In this document: positions 1 to 9,068 of the stretch, in pieces
How positions within the stretch are numbered: position 1 is the first letter of the stretch
How the letters are laid out: each line of letters opens with the position of its first letter
DNA from: Streptomyces sp. LUP30
GTDB lineage: Bacteria > Actinomycetota > Actinomycetes > Streptomycetales > Streptomycetaceae
Direction of reading: 5' to 3'
Assembly: GCF_001746365.1 (NCBI RefSeq)
Contig: NZ_MJAJ01000014.1
Span: forward strand, 69,752 to 133,751
Length of the DNA: 64,000 nucleotides
Notes under the pieces: generated by a model
Databases searched by the model: none
What the model saw: the letters and a program-made list of their open reading frames with translations, nothing else
What the model was told of the DNA's origin: nothing
Position numbers and translations under genes: made by a program

Positions 1-742
1 GCCACGCGTGTGGCGCCCCGCCGATCTGTTTCTGGCCACGCGTCACAGACACGCCCGGGCCGCTTCCAACGAGCCGGGAGCCCATCGAGGTCGAAGCCGA
101 GAGGAACCCGCGATGACCGCGCGGACCGCACCCGACCCCGAGGACCTGTCCACCCCGCAGACCGGCAGGCCGCCCCACACCACGGCCGTGGACGGCGGCA
201 CGGCCGGGGCCGACCAGCCCGCGCCCGACCGGGGTCGGACGTCGATGCGCCCCTTCACGACGACGTCGTCGTGAAGGGGCGCATCGACGTGAAAGACACA
301 TGAGTCGAGCTCGAGGTTCAGGCCCTGCTCGGCCTCCCAGCGGCGCCCTGCCTCACCAGGCAAGCGGGCGCGCGAGACGAACGGCCTGTCGACCGGTAGC
401 GTGGCTGAGCCCTTGTTCTCGGTGCGTCCGGGACGGGGGTGGTGGACATCGCGGCGGCCGACCACATGACCGCCCTTGCGACTCCGCCCCTGGCAGCCAG
501 GTCCCCCGGATACCCGACGCGTTTCCGTCCCACGGGCGACCGCTGCCCGCTGCCCGCTGCCTTCGACGGATGTGCGTGCCGTACCGCCGTCCTCACCGCT
601 ACCGGCCGGCTAAAGGGGCGTCGTCTGCGAGGCCTGACCCCTCGCTCAGCCCGCAACGACGTTTGATCGCGGGCGGCCGGGCTATCCGTACGCATGGCCT
701 GCGTCGCAGTGAAGGGTAGGCGTCGAGGGGACAGCGTAAGAG
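1..742. other. Stretch without a supported gene
   Basis: No open frame here gives a protein I recognise, and the longest ones are overlapping GC-rich shadows on both strands. The only structured element is the perfect palindrome at 239-290. The sequence just before 743 probably holds the promoter of the gvpA-like gene, but I see no convincing -35/-10 pair. Confidence 0.5.
239..290. repeat. 52-bp perfect palindrome without a loop
   Basis: The 26 bases from 239 to 264 are exactly the reverse complement of 265-290, with the axis between 264 and 265. The symmetry stops at the next base pair on each side (g238/g291). With no spacer it would extrude as a cruciform or fold as an RNA hairpin with a minimal loop. 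It is much longer than a usual operator. It has no following T-run, and no gene end lies near enough to make it a clear terminator. It could be a recombination or insertion scar. Confidence 0.9.
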
Positions 743-760
743 GTGAGGGGTTGGCCGGCG

Positions 761-1045
761 ATGACCGTGGCGACGCAGCAGAGCGGTGGGGGCGGTTCCA
801 GTGGCCTGTACGACGTCCTGGAACTGATTCTTGACCGCGGATTGGTCATCGACGCCTGCATTCGGGTCTCTCTCGTCGGCATCGAGCTACTCAAGATCGA
901 CATACGGATCGTGGTGGCCAGCGTCGACACCTACCTTCGCTTCGCCGAGGCTTGCAACCGCCTCGACCTGGAAGCCGGACCACGCAAGCCGGTCGGGCTG
1001 ACGGAGCTCGCGGGACAGGCGACGCAGGCCGGCGCCGACGGCTAG
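761..1045 (+). CDS. gvpA: Gas vesicle structural protein (GvpA/GvpJ family)
   Basis: The roughly 94-residue product carries the GvpA core: a [15 protein letters not shown] segment, then [10 protein letters not shown] and [14 protein letters not shown], which form the amphipathic rib monomer of the protein-walled gas vesicle. The start at 761 (MTVATQQ) is chosen because the family begins shortly before the DVLE helix. An in-frame GTG at 743 would add six residues. Known gvp clusters also contain gvpF/L, gvpG, gvpK, gvpN/O and gvpS, and none of these is visible nearby, so this copy looks solitary. It could be a GvpJ- or GvpS-type minor component. Family assignment is firm; the paralogue type is not. 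Confidence 0.85.
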   Translation: MTVATQQSGGGGSSGLYDVLELILDRGLVIDACIRVSLVGIELLKIDIRIVVASVDTYLRFAEACNRLDLEAGPRKPVGLTELAGQATQAGADG

Positions 1046-1366
1046 AGCAGGGGAGCCCTGGCCGGTGCCGCGGAGACGATCTCCGACTCGTTCCAGCAGG
1101 AACATGGCGAGGGCCGAGCACGCCAGGTCGGCCCAGCCCGGGATGACGCCAGAGTCGTCCCGCGCGCGGGCCCCGGGCTGCTCGTGCACACACGCGTCCG
1201 GCTCTCTGGTGAGAACGGGGGATGCCCCGAATTGCTCGGTCCGGCGCAATGAGCCTCGGCTCGGTCGCTTCAACTGAGCTGGACCGGGCCCGTGTGCGTC
1301 CACCGCGCTCTCGCCGAGGTGGAGGCGGCCGCGGTCCTCGGCCGAGCGGATCTCACCGTCGCCGTC
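1046..1366. other. Intergenic stretch, nothing recognised
   Basis: This 321-base gap lies between the gvpA-like gene and the convergent UBP/DUF427 gene. Short frames on both strands match nothing I know. No hairpin with a strong stem was noticed. Confidence 0.4.
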
Positions 1367-2170
1367 TCACCACAGTCGGGTGCCCGGTGCGCCCTTGAAC
1401 GGCCCACGCACCTCTGCGGTGATCCAGCCGCCGTAAAAGTCCCCCTCCTGCGCCGTCACCTCCTCCCCGTCAACCGTGCAGCGGTCCACGCGGCTCGGGT
1501 AGAAGGCGAGGAAGCCGGCGAGGGGTGCGTAGCCGGGCTCGGGTCGGGGATAGCTCCACGCGGCGCGAGCACGTACGTCGTCTCCCCGGACGACGTCCCA
1601 GTACCGGGCCGACCCCTTCCATTCGCACCAGGTCCGGCCCGCGACCGCCGGGAACAGAAGCTCCGTACGGACGTCCCGCGGCGGGATATAGAACACGGGG
1701 GGATGGCTGGTCTCCAGTACCCGGATGGCCCTGCGGGTCTCGGCCACCACCTGTCCTGCGCACTCCACCCGCACCACACGGTCGTCCTCCCGCATGACGG
1801 GCGGCCTCGGGTAGTCCCAGACCGACTCGGGCGTCCGCGGGGCGGAACGCGGCACGGGTTCTTCCAGCCGGTCCAGATACACCTCGTCCTCGTAGCACCA
1901 GGCCCATTCCCGGTCACGTGCCAGGGTGCGTGCGACCGGGTGTGCGCTGGAGTCGAAGTGGCCCGTGGCGTGCGCGCCAGGAGAGCTGTCGCTGCAGCCC
2001 ACGTGGCCGCACGTCAGGCACAGCAGCAGATCAGCCACAGCCGGTGCGCTTCCGCGCGCCGCGCAGGACGCGCACGTCTCACTCAGCGGGGGTGGGTCCG
2101 CCGTCCAGGTGTGGGAGCAAGGTTTACCCGCAGGCCGTCCGCCATCGGGCCGGGGCGCCCATCTCGTCAT
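1367..2170 (-). CDS. UBP-type zinc finger fused to DUF427 domain
   Basis: A 267-residue protein with two recognisable parts. Residues about 17-95 form a ZnF-UBP domain: a Cys/His start, CASC and then LCLTCGHVGCSD, followed by spaced His residues (HATGHF, HPVAR) and the closing WAWCYEDE. In eukaryotic deubiquitinases this finger binds the ubiquitin C-terminal Gly-Gly; in actinobacteria its ligand is unknown. Residues about 115-240 are a DUF427 domain (VRVECAGQVVAET, VFYIPPRDV, WCEWKGSARYWDV), a compact beta fold of unknown function. The fusion suggests that the finger recruits a partner to the DUF427 part. It stands alone, convergent with gvpA, and the ATG at 2170 fits the domain start. Domain calls are confident; function is open. 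Confidence 0.85.
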   Translation of the reverse strand: MTRWAPRPDGGRPAGKPCSHTWTADPPPLSETCASCAARGSAPAVADLLLCLTCGHVGCSDSSPGAHATGHFDSSAHPVARTLARDREWAWCYEDEVYLDRLEEPVPRSAPRTPESVWDYPRPPVMREDDRVVRVECAGQVVAETRRAIRVLETSHPPVFYIPPRDVRTELLFPAVAGRTWCEWKGSARYWDVVRGDDVRARAAWSYPRPEPGYAPLAGFLAFYPSRVDRCTVDGEEVTAQEGDFYGGWITAEVRGPFKGAPGTRLW

Positions 2171-2260
2171 CGGTGATCACCAGCCTGTGCAATCGATACC
2201 ACGCTTCTCGGCAGCGCTGCGCCCCCTGCCTACGCCCGTGTCGGTCACGCTCTCTCCTCT

Positions 2261-2697
2261 GTGGTTCTCGTCCTCCACACGGTTCGCCCCGACACCGCAC
2301 AGGAGATGCAGGCCACCGGACAATTCGTCCACAGCGGTGACGTCCACGCCGGAAGCATGCGCCACCCGGAAGTGACCATGGCCGACATCGTCCGAGAGGC
2401 AACCGGCCTCGTCGGCCCGCGCGACCCGGACCTTGTCATCGTGCAGCTGACCGAGCTGACCGAGCTGACCGAGCTGACCGAGTTGACCGAGCTGACCAGG
2501 CCGCACTGACAGGGGACGCCTACGACGACGGCGTGGTCACCGGCATGAAACAGCAGCTCAAGGAGCGCAGCCCGGCCGGGGCGATCTTCCGGCGCTTCGG
2601 CCGTTCCCGCACCCGGACGCTTCTGGAGACGATCGGCGTCCCCCCCGGTCGGGAAGCCCACCACACCCCGTCGGCAGGCCGCGTACGCAGCCCGTGA
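2261..2697 (+). pseudogene. Unrecognised ORF pair split by a frameshift in a 9-bp repeat
   Basis: A GTG-started frame at 2261 runs 82 residues and ends in a run of Leu-Thr-Glu repeats with a stop at 2509. In the next frame, 2501-2697 reads on with good third-position G/C (GDAYDDGVVTGMKQQL, then RTLLETIGVP) to a TGA. The most economical reading is one gene of about 140 residues whose frame was broken by expansion or slippage of the 9-bp repeat at 2447-2500. I recognise no family in either half. It may equally be two unrelated chance frames. Confidence 0.3.
2447..2500 (+). repeat. 9-bp tandem repeat, unit CTGACCGAG
   Basis: Four perfect copies (2447-2482) are followed by one copy with a single change (2483-2491) and a diverged partial copy (2492-2500). 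The unit length is a multiple of three, so copy-number change would keep the reading frame (Leu-Thr-Glu), but the current 3' edge does not join the downstream coding-like frame. Confidence 0.9.
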
Positions 2698-3081
2698 ACG
2701 GGAGGACAAGCAGCAGCCGCGCCGCGGCCGGCCGGTCCAACGCCGGCGGTCGTGAGATATGTCAGGGCGACTCATCAGTCGCACGGCAGACCGAGCAGGT
2801 CAGCTGCCGGGCCGGCAGGTCGGGGTGACTTCGCAGGGTCTCGTCGGCCCGCGCAGCACCTTCGTCTCCGGGCGTACGTGACCGGCAGACACGCCGGATC
2901 GGCGCACACAGCAGACGGCAACCACCGGCAGGATGCGGCCGGGGCTACCAGACCCTGTCCCCGTTCGGGCTGCACGCCCGCCCCGGATGTGGTGGGACGG
3001 GCACGGATGCCGTATTCGATGTGGGCGATGTGGGCGACTTAGAGGCTGATGTTGCGTCATGTGACGCTTTGACGGCTTAGC
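2698..3081. other. Upstream region of the sugar importer, no gene
   Basis: No coding frame is supported. Towards its right end lies the inverted repeat at 3054-3067, immediately before the importer operon, so this stretch should hold the operon promoter. Confidence 0.4.
3054..3067. promoter_or_regulatory. Short inverted repeat before the importer operon
   Basis: GCGTCA, two bases, TGACGC: a 6-bp dyad lying 15 bases before the GTG at 3082 and about 80 before the alternative GTG at 3145. Its position suits an operator, but I cannot name the regulator, and no regulator gene is adjacent. Confidence 0.3.
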
Positions 3082-4452
3082 GTGGTCACGGAAGCGCGCC
3101 GGGCCCGGTCCGGTGTCCCCAACCCGGATTCGAGGTGTCGTCGCGTGCGCGGGTGCGGAAACCAGCGGGCTCCGGGCAGGAAGGCGCTCACCGCGCGGCA
3201 GCGGTGGCTGAGAGCCCTTGCTGTACTGCCGCTGCTGGCGTCCCCGCTCGCCGCGTGCGACGGCGGTGGGGGTTCCGGCCCGGTCACCATCAACTGGTAC
3301 AACTTCCCCGACGACTCGGGCGCCCTGCAGAGTGCGGCCGACCGGTGCGGTAAGCAGTCCGGCGGACGCTACCGGATCGTCTACAACAAGCTTCCGCGTG
3401 CCGCCGACGGCCAGCGCCAGCAGCTCGTCCGTCGGCTTGCCGCCGAGGACGACTCGATGGACGTCCTGGGCCTCGACGTCACCTGGCCCGCCGAGTTCGC
3501 CGAGGCCCGCTGGATCCGCGAGTGGACGGGCCGGGCCAAGCAGCAGGCCACCGACGGCACCCTGCGCGTCCCCCTCCAGACGGCGACCTGGAAGGGCAAG
3601 CTCTACGCCGTTCCGTACAACACGAATACCCAGCTGCTGTGGTACCGGAAGGACCTGGTGCCCACACCGCCCAGGACATGGTCGGAGATGCTGGACACGG
3701 CGCGCCGTCTGGCCCGGCAGGGCAAGCCCCACTACGTGGAGATCCAGGGTGCCCAGTACGAAGGGCTCACCGTCTGGTTCAACACGATGGTCAGCAGCGC
3801 GGGCGGATCCATCCTCGATCCGAGTGCCAACGAAGCCTCCCTTGGCCCGCCCGCCGTACGGGCCGCCGGCGTCATGCGCGACATGGCGAACTCCCCGGCT
3901 GCCGACCCCTCCCTGTCTAATCAGATGGAGGATCAGAACCGGCTGGCCATGGAGTCGGGCGTGGCAGCATTCGAGCTCAACTATCCGTTCGTCTATCCGT
4001 CGATGAAGGCGAACAATCCTCAGCTGTTTAAGAATTTCGCCTGGGCCCCCTACCCCCGCGTCGACGCCGGCCGGCCGTCACGGCCCACCATCGGCGGCAT
4101 CGACCTGGCGGTGAGCACCTACTCGCGCCACCCCGACCTGTCCTTCGAAGCGGCCTTGTGCCTGCGCGACCGGCAGAATCAGCTCACCGCGGCGCTGAAG
4201 GGCGGTCTGCCGCCGACCTTGCGGGCCCTGTACGACGATGCGACCTTCGTCGAGCAGTACCCCTTCGCCCAAGAGGTGCTCGACGCCCTGCAGTCGGCGA
4301 GTGTCCGCCCGATCACCCCGGCCTACCAGAACGTGTCGATCGTGATCTCCCACGCGCTCTCCCCACCCTCCGGGATCACACCGGAAAGCACGGTCGCCAC
4401 CATCAGCAGCCAGATCGACGATGCCCTGCAATCCAAGGGTGTGATCCCGTGA
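3082..4452 (+). CDS. Sugar ABC transporter lipoprotein (LpqY-like solute-binding protein)
   Basis: A 456-residue extracellular solute-binding protein of the carbohydrate (MalE/LpqY) class. It has a basic N-terminus, a hydrophobic stretch and the lipobox LAAC, so it is anchored outside the membrane by a lipidated Cys. The mature start (ITINWYNFPDD-like, then ALQSAADRCGKQSGGRY) is strongly reminiscent of mycobacterial LpqY, which binds trehalose. The GTG at 3082 gives an unusually long pre-lipobox region; GTG at 3145, preceded by GAGG-like bases, gives a more normal signal peptide and is a good alternative. The two permeases and the ATPase downstream complete a classic importer. Substrate is inferred (trehalose or a related disaccharide). 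Confidence 0.88.
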   Translation: MVTEARRARSGVPNPDSRCRRVRGCGNQRAPGRKALTARQRWLRALAVLPLLASPLAACDGGGGSGPVTINWYNFPDDSGALQSAADRCGKQSGGRYRIVYNKLPRAADGQRQQLVRRLAAEDDSMDVLGLDVTWPAEFAEARWIREWTGRAKQQATDGTLRVPLQTATWKGKLYAVPYNTNTQLLWYRKDLVPTPPRTWSEMLDTARRLARQGKPHYVEIQGAQYEGLTVWFNTMVSSAGGSILDPSANEASLGPPAVRAAGVMRDMANSPAADPSLSNQMEDQNRLAMESGVAAFELNYPFVYPSMKANNPQLFKNFAWAPYPRVDAGRPSRPTIGGIDLAVSTYSRHPDLSFEAALCLRDRQNQLTAALKGGLPPTLRALYDDATFVEQYPFAQEVLDALQSASVRPITPAYQNVSIVISHALSPPSGITPESTVATISSQIDDALQSKGVIP

Positions 4453-4481
4453 ACCGCAACCGCAACCGCAACCGCAACCGT
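4452..4481 (+). repeat. 6-bp tandem repeat AACCGC between importer genes
   Basis: Four exact AACCGC units and a fifth ending in T follow the stop of the binding-protein gene and precede the first permease. The gap to the permease start is 88 bases. Copy-number slippage here could alter mRNA spacing between a highly expressed binding protein and the permeases. Confidence 0.85.
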
Positions 4482-4540
4482 CTCCGACCCACCACAGACC
4501 GGAACCCTCGTGCGCGATACCCGTACCGGGGGGGTCCGAG

Positions 4541-5491
4541 ATGAGCGCGCAAGCACCGTCGGCCGCAGGCCCGCCGCCCGCCGAGCAGCAGCAGGCGCAG
4601 GACCGCAAGGCCCTCTCGGAGGGCGCCCGGCAGGAGCGGCGGCTCGGCTGGCTGCTCTGCGCCCCGGCCGTGATCGTCATGCTCGCGGTAACCGCCTACC
4701 CCGTCGGGTATGCCGTCTACCTCTCCCTTCAGCGCACCGACCTGCGCTTCCCGGGGCAGGCGAAATTCATCGGACTGAGCAACTACGGCGTCGTGCTGTC
4801 CTCCTCGTATTGGTGGGACGCCTTCTGGGTGACGGTGTTCATCACGGGGGTCTCGGTCACCATCGAGCTGGTCCTCGGTATGGGGCTCGCCTTGGTCATG
4901 CACCGGACGATCTTCTGGCGCGGCGCCGTCCGCACCTCGGTGCTCATCCCGTACGGAATCGTCACGGTGGTAGCCGCCTATTCCTGGCAGTACGCCTGGA
5001 CCCCCCAACTCGGCTATCTCGCCGGGCTGCTGCCCAACGGCAGCGCCCCGCTGACCGAGCAGTGGCCCGCCCTGTGGCTGATTGTCCTCGCCGAGGTGTG
5101 GAAGACCACTCCGTTCATGGCGCTGCTGCTCCTCGCGGGTCTCGCCCTGGTGCCCGAGGAGACCCTGCGGGCGGCCATGGTGGACGGCGCCTCCCCCTGG
5201 CAGCGCTTCACCAAGGTGATGCTGCCCCTGATGAAACCGGCGATCCTGGTGGCACTGCTCTTCCGTACGCTCGATGCGTTCCGGATCTTCGACAACATCT
5301 ACATCCTCACCTCGGGCGCGCACGGCACCGGGTCTGTGTCGATCCTCGGCTACGACAACCTGTTCACCGCCCTGAATCTGGGCATCGGATCGACGATCTC
5401 GGTGCTGATCTTCATCTGCGTCGCAATCATCGCGTTCGCGTTCGTCAGACTGTTCGGTGCGGCGGCACCCGGCGCGGAGGTGAAGCGCTGA
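4541..5491 (+). CDS. Sugar ABC transporter permease (SugA-like)
   Basis: A 316-residue inner-membrane permease of the MalF/SugA type. A hydrophilic N-tail of about 40 residues leads to the first membrane helix ([20 protein letters not shown]). The EAA loop that docks the ATPase is visible as [18 protein letters not shown]. The C-terminal helix is followed by a charged end. Its stop overlaps the start of the next permease by one base (TGATG), indicating translational coupling. It pairs with that protein to form the translocation channel for the sugar captured by the upstream lipoprotein. Confidence 0.93.
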   Translation: MSAQAPSAAGPPPAEQQQAQDRKALSEGARQERRLGWLLCAPAVIVMLAVTAYPVGYAVYLSLQRTDLRFPGQAKFIGLSNYGVVLSSSYWWDAFWVTVFITGVSVTIELVLGMGLALVMHRTIFWRGAVRTSVLIPYGIVTVVAAYSWQYAWTPQLGYLAGLLPNGSAPLTEQWPALWLIVLAEVWKTTPFMALLLLAGLALVPEETLRAAMVDGASPWQRFTKVMLPLMKPAILVALLFRTLDAFRIFDNIYILTSGAHGTGSVSILGYDNLFTALNLGIGSTISVLIFICVAIIAFAFVRLFGAAAPGAEVKR

Positions 5492-6324
5492 TGGCAGCCG
5501 CCGGAAGGTCGCACGCCGTCCGATGGGGCGTTCTGAACGTGGCGGTGGTGCTGTACGCCCTGTTCCCGGTGTGGTGGATCATCGCTCTGTCCTTCAAGAA
5601 CCCCGGCACCCTCACCGACGGCGACTACATTCCCCGACAGTGGACCTGGGAGAACTACCGGGGCATCTTCCAGACCAGCGAGTTCACCCGCGCGCTGATC
5701 AACTCGATCGGCATTGCTTTGATCTCCACGACGATCGCCGTCGTGCTGGGCACCATGGCCGCCTATGCGGTAGCCAGGCTCAGGTTCCCCGGCAAGGGGC
5801 TCCTCATCGGCATGTCCCTGCTGATCGCGATGTTCCCGCCGATCTCCCTGGTCTCACCGCTGTTCAACATCGAGCGCATCCTGGGGATCTTTGACACCTG
5901 GATCGGCCTGATCATCCCGTACATGACCTTCTCGCTGCCGCTGGCCATCTACACCCTGTCGGCGTTCTTCAGGGAGATCCCCTGGGACCTGGAGAAGGCC
6001 GCCAAGGTCGACGGGGCGACCCCGGCGCAGGCGTTCCGCCTGGTCATCGCCCCGCTGGCGGCGCCGGGCGTGTTCACCACGGCCATCTTGGTATTCATCT
6101 TCTGCTGGAACGACTTCCTCTTCGCGATCTCGCTGACCTCCACCGATCGCGCGCGGACCGTGCCCGCCGCGATCGCGTTCTTCACCGGCAGTTCGCAGTT
6201 CGAGCAGCCCACGGGTTCGATCGCCGCCGCCGCCGTGGTGATCACCATCCCGATCATCATTTTCGTCCTGTTCTTCCAGCGGCGGATCGTCGCCGGACTG
6301 ACCTCCGGGGCGGTCAAGGGGTGA
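5491..6324 (+). CDS. Sugar ABC transporter permease (SugB/MalG-like)
   Basis: A 277-residue permease of the MalG/SugB type with about six membrane helices. The EAA motif reads [17 protein letters not shown], and the end ([16 protein letters not shown]) is the usual MalG-class C-terminus. The ATG at 5491 overlaps the previous TGA. A longer open frame that extends back to 4510 is only an out-of-phase shadow of the first permease, so no fusion exists. It forms a heterodimer with the preceding permease. Confidence 0.94.
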   Translation: MAAAGRSHAVRWGVLNVAVVLYALFPVWWIIALSFKNPGTLTDGDYIPRQWTWENYRGIFQTSEFTRALINSIGIALISTTIAVVLGTMAAYAVARLRFPGKGLLIGMSLLIAMFPPISLVSPLFNIERILGIFDTWIGLIIPYMTFSLPLAIYTLSAFFREIPWDLEKAAKVDGATPAQAFRLVIAPLAAPGVFTTAILVFIFCWNDFLFAISLTSTDRARTVPAAIAFFTGSSQFEQPTGSIAAAAVVITIPIIIFVLFFQRRIVAGLTSGAVKG

Positions 6325-6414
6325 CCGACGCCCGGGCGGCGGGCCCGCCGTGGACCCGCCGCCCCGATGGCGCACCCCTGACCCGGAAGCTGTGAAGACA
6401 AGGAGGCACCACCT

Positions 6415-7593
6415 ATGGCCGAGATCGTCCTCTCGGGCATCACCAAGCGTTTTCCCGACGGATCGCTCGCCGTGCAGGGCGTGGACCTCGACATCGCCGA
6501 CGGCGAGTTCGTGATCCTGGTCGGTCCGTCCGGGTGCGGCAAGTCCACCACCCTGAACATGATCGCCGGCCTTGAGGACATCACCGAGGGCACCCTGAGC
6601 ATCGGCGACCGGGTCGTGAACGATCTTCCGCCCAAGGACCGCGACGTCGCGATGGTGTTCCAGAGCTACGCCCTGTACCCGCACCTGAGCGTCCGCGAGA
6701 ACATGGGCTTCCCGCTGCGCCTGGCCAAGGTGGACAAGGCGACCATCAACCAGAAGGTCGAGGAGGCGGCGCGGGTCTTGGACCTTGGCGAGTTCCTCGA
6801 CCGCCGGCCGGCCGCCCTGTCCGGCGGCCAGCGGCAGCGCGTCGCCATGGGGCGGGCGATCGTCCGCGACCCGAAGGTGTTCCTGATGGACGAGCCGCTG
6901 TCCAACCTGGACGCCAAGCTCCGTGTCCAGATGCGCACCCAGATCGCCCGACTGCAAAGGCGCTTGGGCACCACCACCGTGTACGTCACCCACGACCAGA
7001 CCGAGGCGATGACCCTCGGCGACCGCGTCGTCGTCATGAGGCTGGGAGTCGTCCAGCAGGTCGGAACGCCCGCAGAGCTCTACGACCTCCCGCGCAACAT
7101 CTTCGTCGCCGGCTTCATCGGCTCCCCGGCGATGAACTTCCTCAACGCAACCGTCGAGGGGAGCATCCTGCACTCCGCCCTCGGGGACCTCCCTCTGGAC
7201 GGCTCGACGAGGCAGGCACTGGAGCGGCAGAACGCGCCCCGCGAGGTCATCGTCGGCCTGCGACCAGAGGCCTTCGAGGATGCGGCCCTGGCGCATGACG
7301 CCCACGGCCCGGTCGTCACCGCCACCATCGACGTGCTGGAGTCCCTTGGCTCCGACGTATACGTCTACTTTGCCCAGGAGGGCGGCCCCGCGCAGAGCGC
7401 CGAACTGGAGGAGCTCGCGACCGACTCGGGCCTGCGGGACACCGGTGCCGTCCAGCAGATCGTCGCCCGCCTGGACGCCGCCACGCGGACCCGGGAGGGC
7501 CAACCGCTGGACATGCGGGTCGACATGAGCAAGGCTCACGTGTTCGACCCGAGGACCGGCACCAACCTCACCCACCCGGACAACACCGGTTGA
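6415..7593 (+). CDS. Sugar ABC transporter ATPase (SugC/MsiK/UgpC class)
   Basis: A 392-residue ATPase with all expected elements: Walker A GPSGCGKST, Q-loop VFQSYALYP, signature LSGGQRQR, Walker B VFLMDEPLSNLD and the switch His in VTHDQTEAMTL. After about residue 240 it has the C-terminal OB-like (TOBE) regulatory domain typical of MalK/MsiK. Many Streptomyces sugar importers share one orphan ATPase (MsiK); here the operon brings its own, as in LpqY-SugABC. A purine-rich AAGGAGG-like ribosome site precedes the ATG by a few bases. It energises the two permeases. Confidence 0.95.
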   Translation: MAEIVLSGITKRFPDGSLAVQGVDLDIADGEFVILVGPSGCGKSTTLNMIAGLEDITEGTLSIGDRVVNDLPPKDRDVAMVFQSYALYPHLSVRENMGFPLRLAKVDKATINQKVEEAARVLDLGEFLDRRPAALSGGQRQRVAMGRAIVRDPKVFLMDEPLSNLDAKLRVQMRTQIARLQRRLGTTTVYVTHDQTEAMTLGDRVVVMRLGVVQQVGTPAELYDLPRNIFVAGFIGSPAMNFLNATVEGSILHSALGDLPLDGSTRQALERQNAPREVIVGLRPEAFEDAALAHDAHGPVVTATIDVLESLGSDVYVYFAQEGGPAQSAELEELATDSGLRDTGAVQQIVARLDAATRTREGQPLDMRVDMSKAHVFDPRTGTNLTHPDNTG

Positions 7594-7594
7594 C

Positions 7595-7631
7595 GGACCG
7601 TTACCGGGGCGGGGCGTTCCCCGGCCGGTCC
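7595..7631 (+). terminator. Hairpin after the sugar importer operon
   Basis: Two bases after the ATPase stop, GGACCG (7595-7600) pairs with CGGTCC (7626-7631) and CCGGGG (7604-7609) pairs with CCCCGG (7619-7624), giving a nested GC-rich hairpin. No T-run follows, as is common for Streptomyces terminators. Confidence 0.65.
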
Positions 7632-8417
7632 TGCTTCCTGGGTGGCAAGGGGCCTCGACGGGTCTGGTGCTGTTCTTCGCAAGACACGTCAATTGCCGTT
7701 GAGCGCACGCCGGTTACGCCCCGACTGGTGTGGTTACCGGCGTGCGGTGAACCGTGCGTGGGGCCGCTTGTGCGCGCAATCGCGATCGGCGAGCGTGGTC
7801 ATCTTCGCCCGCAGCGGTTCCAGCCTCCCGCGTACCGCCGCCTCAAGTCCCAGCTTCGTGCCCACCGTCCTGACCTGACGCGGCCACTTGAAGAAGATCG
7901 GTTCGCGGTGGCGGGCCTGCCTGCGAGGTTCGGCGCCGTCGGCGCCGTCCTCTCCAACGAGCTCACCACCGAAGGCGGTTGGCGGCGCCGGGCCGCCGCG
8001 GATCGAGTGATGCGGCAGGAGTGGTCACGGCTCATCACCGCGGGTGACTCCCACCGGCATCACCACAAGAATCCGTCAGCACCTGACGGATCCTCATGAA
8101 CGATCGGGGCTGGCGCGGCTGTTGGGCGATAATGGAAAGTGCCATCAAAAGAGGGACTTGGTTGATGCAAGCGAGTGAGCCTTGGAAATCAACGATTGGT
8201 TAACCCCCCATGGATGGTACCTCCTTTGCGGCATTAGGGTTCGCGACTTACGCTTGCTTTTGCAGTACAGGTCAGGGCAAAGCGGCCTCGCTTGCAACCC
8301 TCGAAGCGTGCATAATCAGTCAATTTTGATTACCCGACCACACGGGGCGAGTCTTGAATAAGTATTCTCTCATAGAGGGGTCGAATTTGCCAAAATATCG
8401 CTCGAAAGGGAGAGTCT
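7632..8417. other. Long gap with a drop in GC, no recognised gene
   Basis: About 790 bases without a supported gene. From 7632 to about 8100 the sequence is GC-rich, and the open frames read as mixed or decayed coding. From about 8120 to 8417 it becomes clearly AT-richer, merging with the membrane-protein gene at 8418. The compositional break suggests the left edge of imported DNA. Confidence 0.45.
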
Positions 8418-9068
8418 GTGTTCGGGGTAGGATCTAAAGATATCATTCCTGCTGTGGTGCCCGTCGTGCTCGCGTCGTCCCTTGGCTTGGCTAGTCTATG
8501 GCTCCAGGAATGGCGATCTCGAAGGAATGCGGAAGCGCGACGTCGGCACGCGCTCGACGAAGCGCGAGCCTATCTTGGGTTTCTCGGCGAATGGGATTCC
8601 GCCCCTCAAGCGATCACGGCGAACCCTAGCGTGAAACTCACGAACGTCAGAGCAGCGGAGATCCTTGAAGACCTACTTGACGAGATTGACAAATCTTTTG
8701 GCGACCCCTCGCCGTCGGGAAATATCGCCATCTGGGTCCCGCTCAGGAGATTTCTATGGCTCTATCCGGTGCGGTCCATTATGGGATCAATGGCGCGACT
8801 GCTTTATTATACTGTTTTCATCTGGGCTCTCGTGTTCGTAATCTATGGCCTATCCTCTCAGGGGAGTTTGGGTGAAAGGATTGGTGTCTCCGCAGTTTTT
8901 TGGCTCATTGCGTTGGTGTTCCTAGTGCCTTTGTGGTGGCTGATTTATCTACTGTCGCCGAACTCTGAGCTGGCAGAGAGGAGAGGCCAACGCAGAGCGC
9001 CTAGGAAAAAAGCTGGCAGCAGGCAACCGCAGACGGCTCATTGGTCCTCACGCAACAGAGATCGTTAA
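8418..9068 (+). CDS. Orphan membrane protein of low GC, unknown function
   Basis: I do not recognise this 216-residue protein. It starts with a membrane helix (AVVPVVLASSLGLASLWL), continues with a soluble segment rich in Arg and Asp/Glu (about residues 30-115), has two further helices (about 125-145 and 155-178) and ends in a basic tail. The GTG start has a good GGGAGA site four bases upstream. Codons use far more A/T in third positions than neighbours, which marks it as recently acquired. It sits beside integrase and IS fragments. Single small three-helix membrane proteins of this sort occur as phage exclusion or toxin-like genes, but nothing here proves that. Confidence 0.65.
   Translation: MFGVGSKDIIPAVVPVVLASSLGLASLWLQEWRSRRNAEARRRHALDEARAYLGFLGEWDSAPQAITANPSVKLTNVRAAEILEDLLDEIDKSFGDPSPSGNIAIWVPLRRFLWLYPVRSIMGSMARLLYYTVFIWALVFVIYGLSSQGSLGERIGVSAVFWLIALVFLVPLWWLIYLLSPNSELAERRGQRRAPRKKAGSRQPQTAHWSSRNRDR

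Noticed and set aside
887..1303. 138-codon minus-strand frame over gvpA
   Set aside because: It is antisense to a recognisable GvpA sequence and has no domain.
1292..2176. 294-codon plus-strand frame opposite the UBP/DUF427 gene
   Set aside because: It mirrors a gene with clear zinc-finger and DUF427 motifs and has none itself.
4510..5490. Apparent N-terminal extension of the second permease
   Set aside because: It is a shadow of the first permease; the TGATG overlap at 5491 gives the normal start.
5854..7692. 612-codon minus-strand frame
   Set aside because: It is antisense to the permease and ATPase genes, with no recognisable domain.
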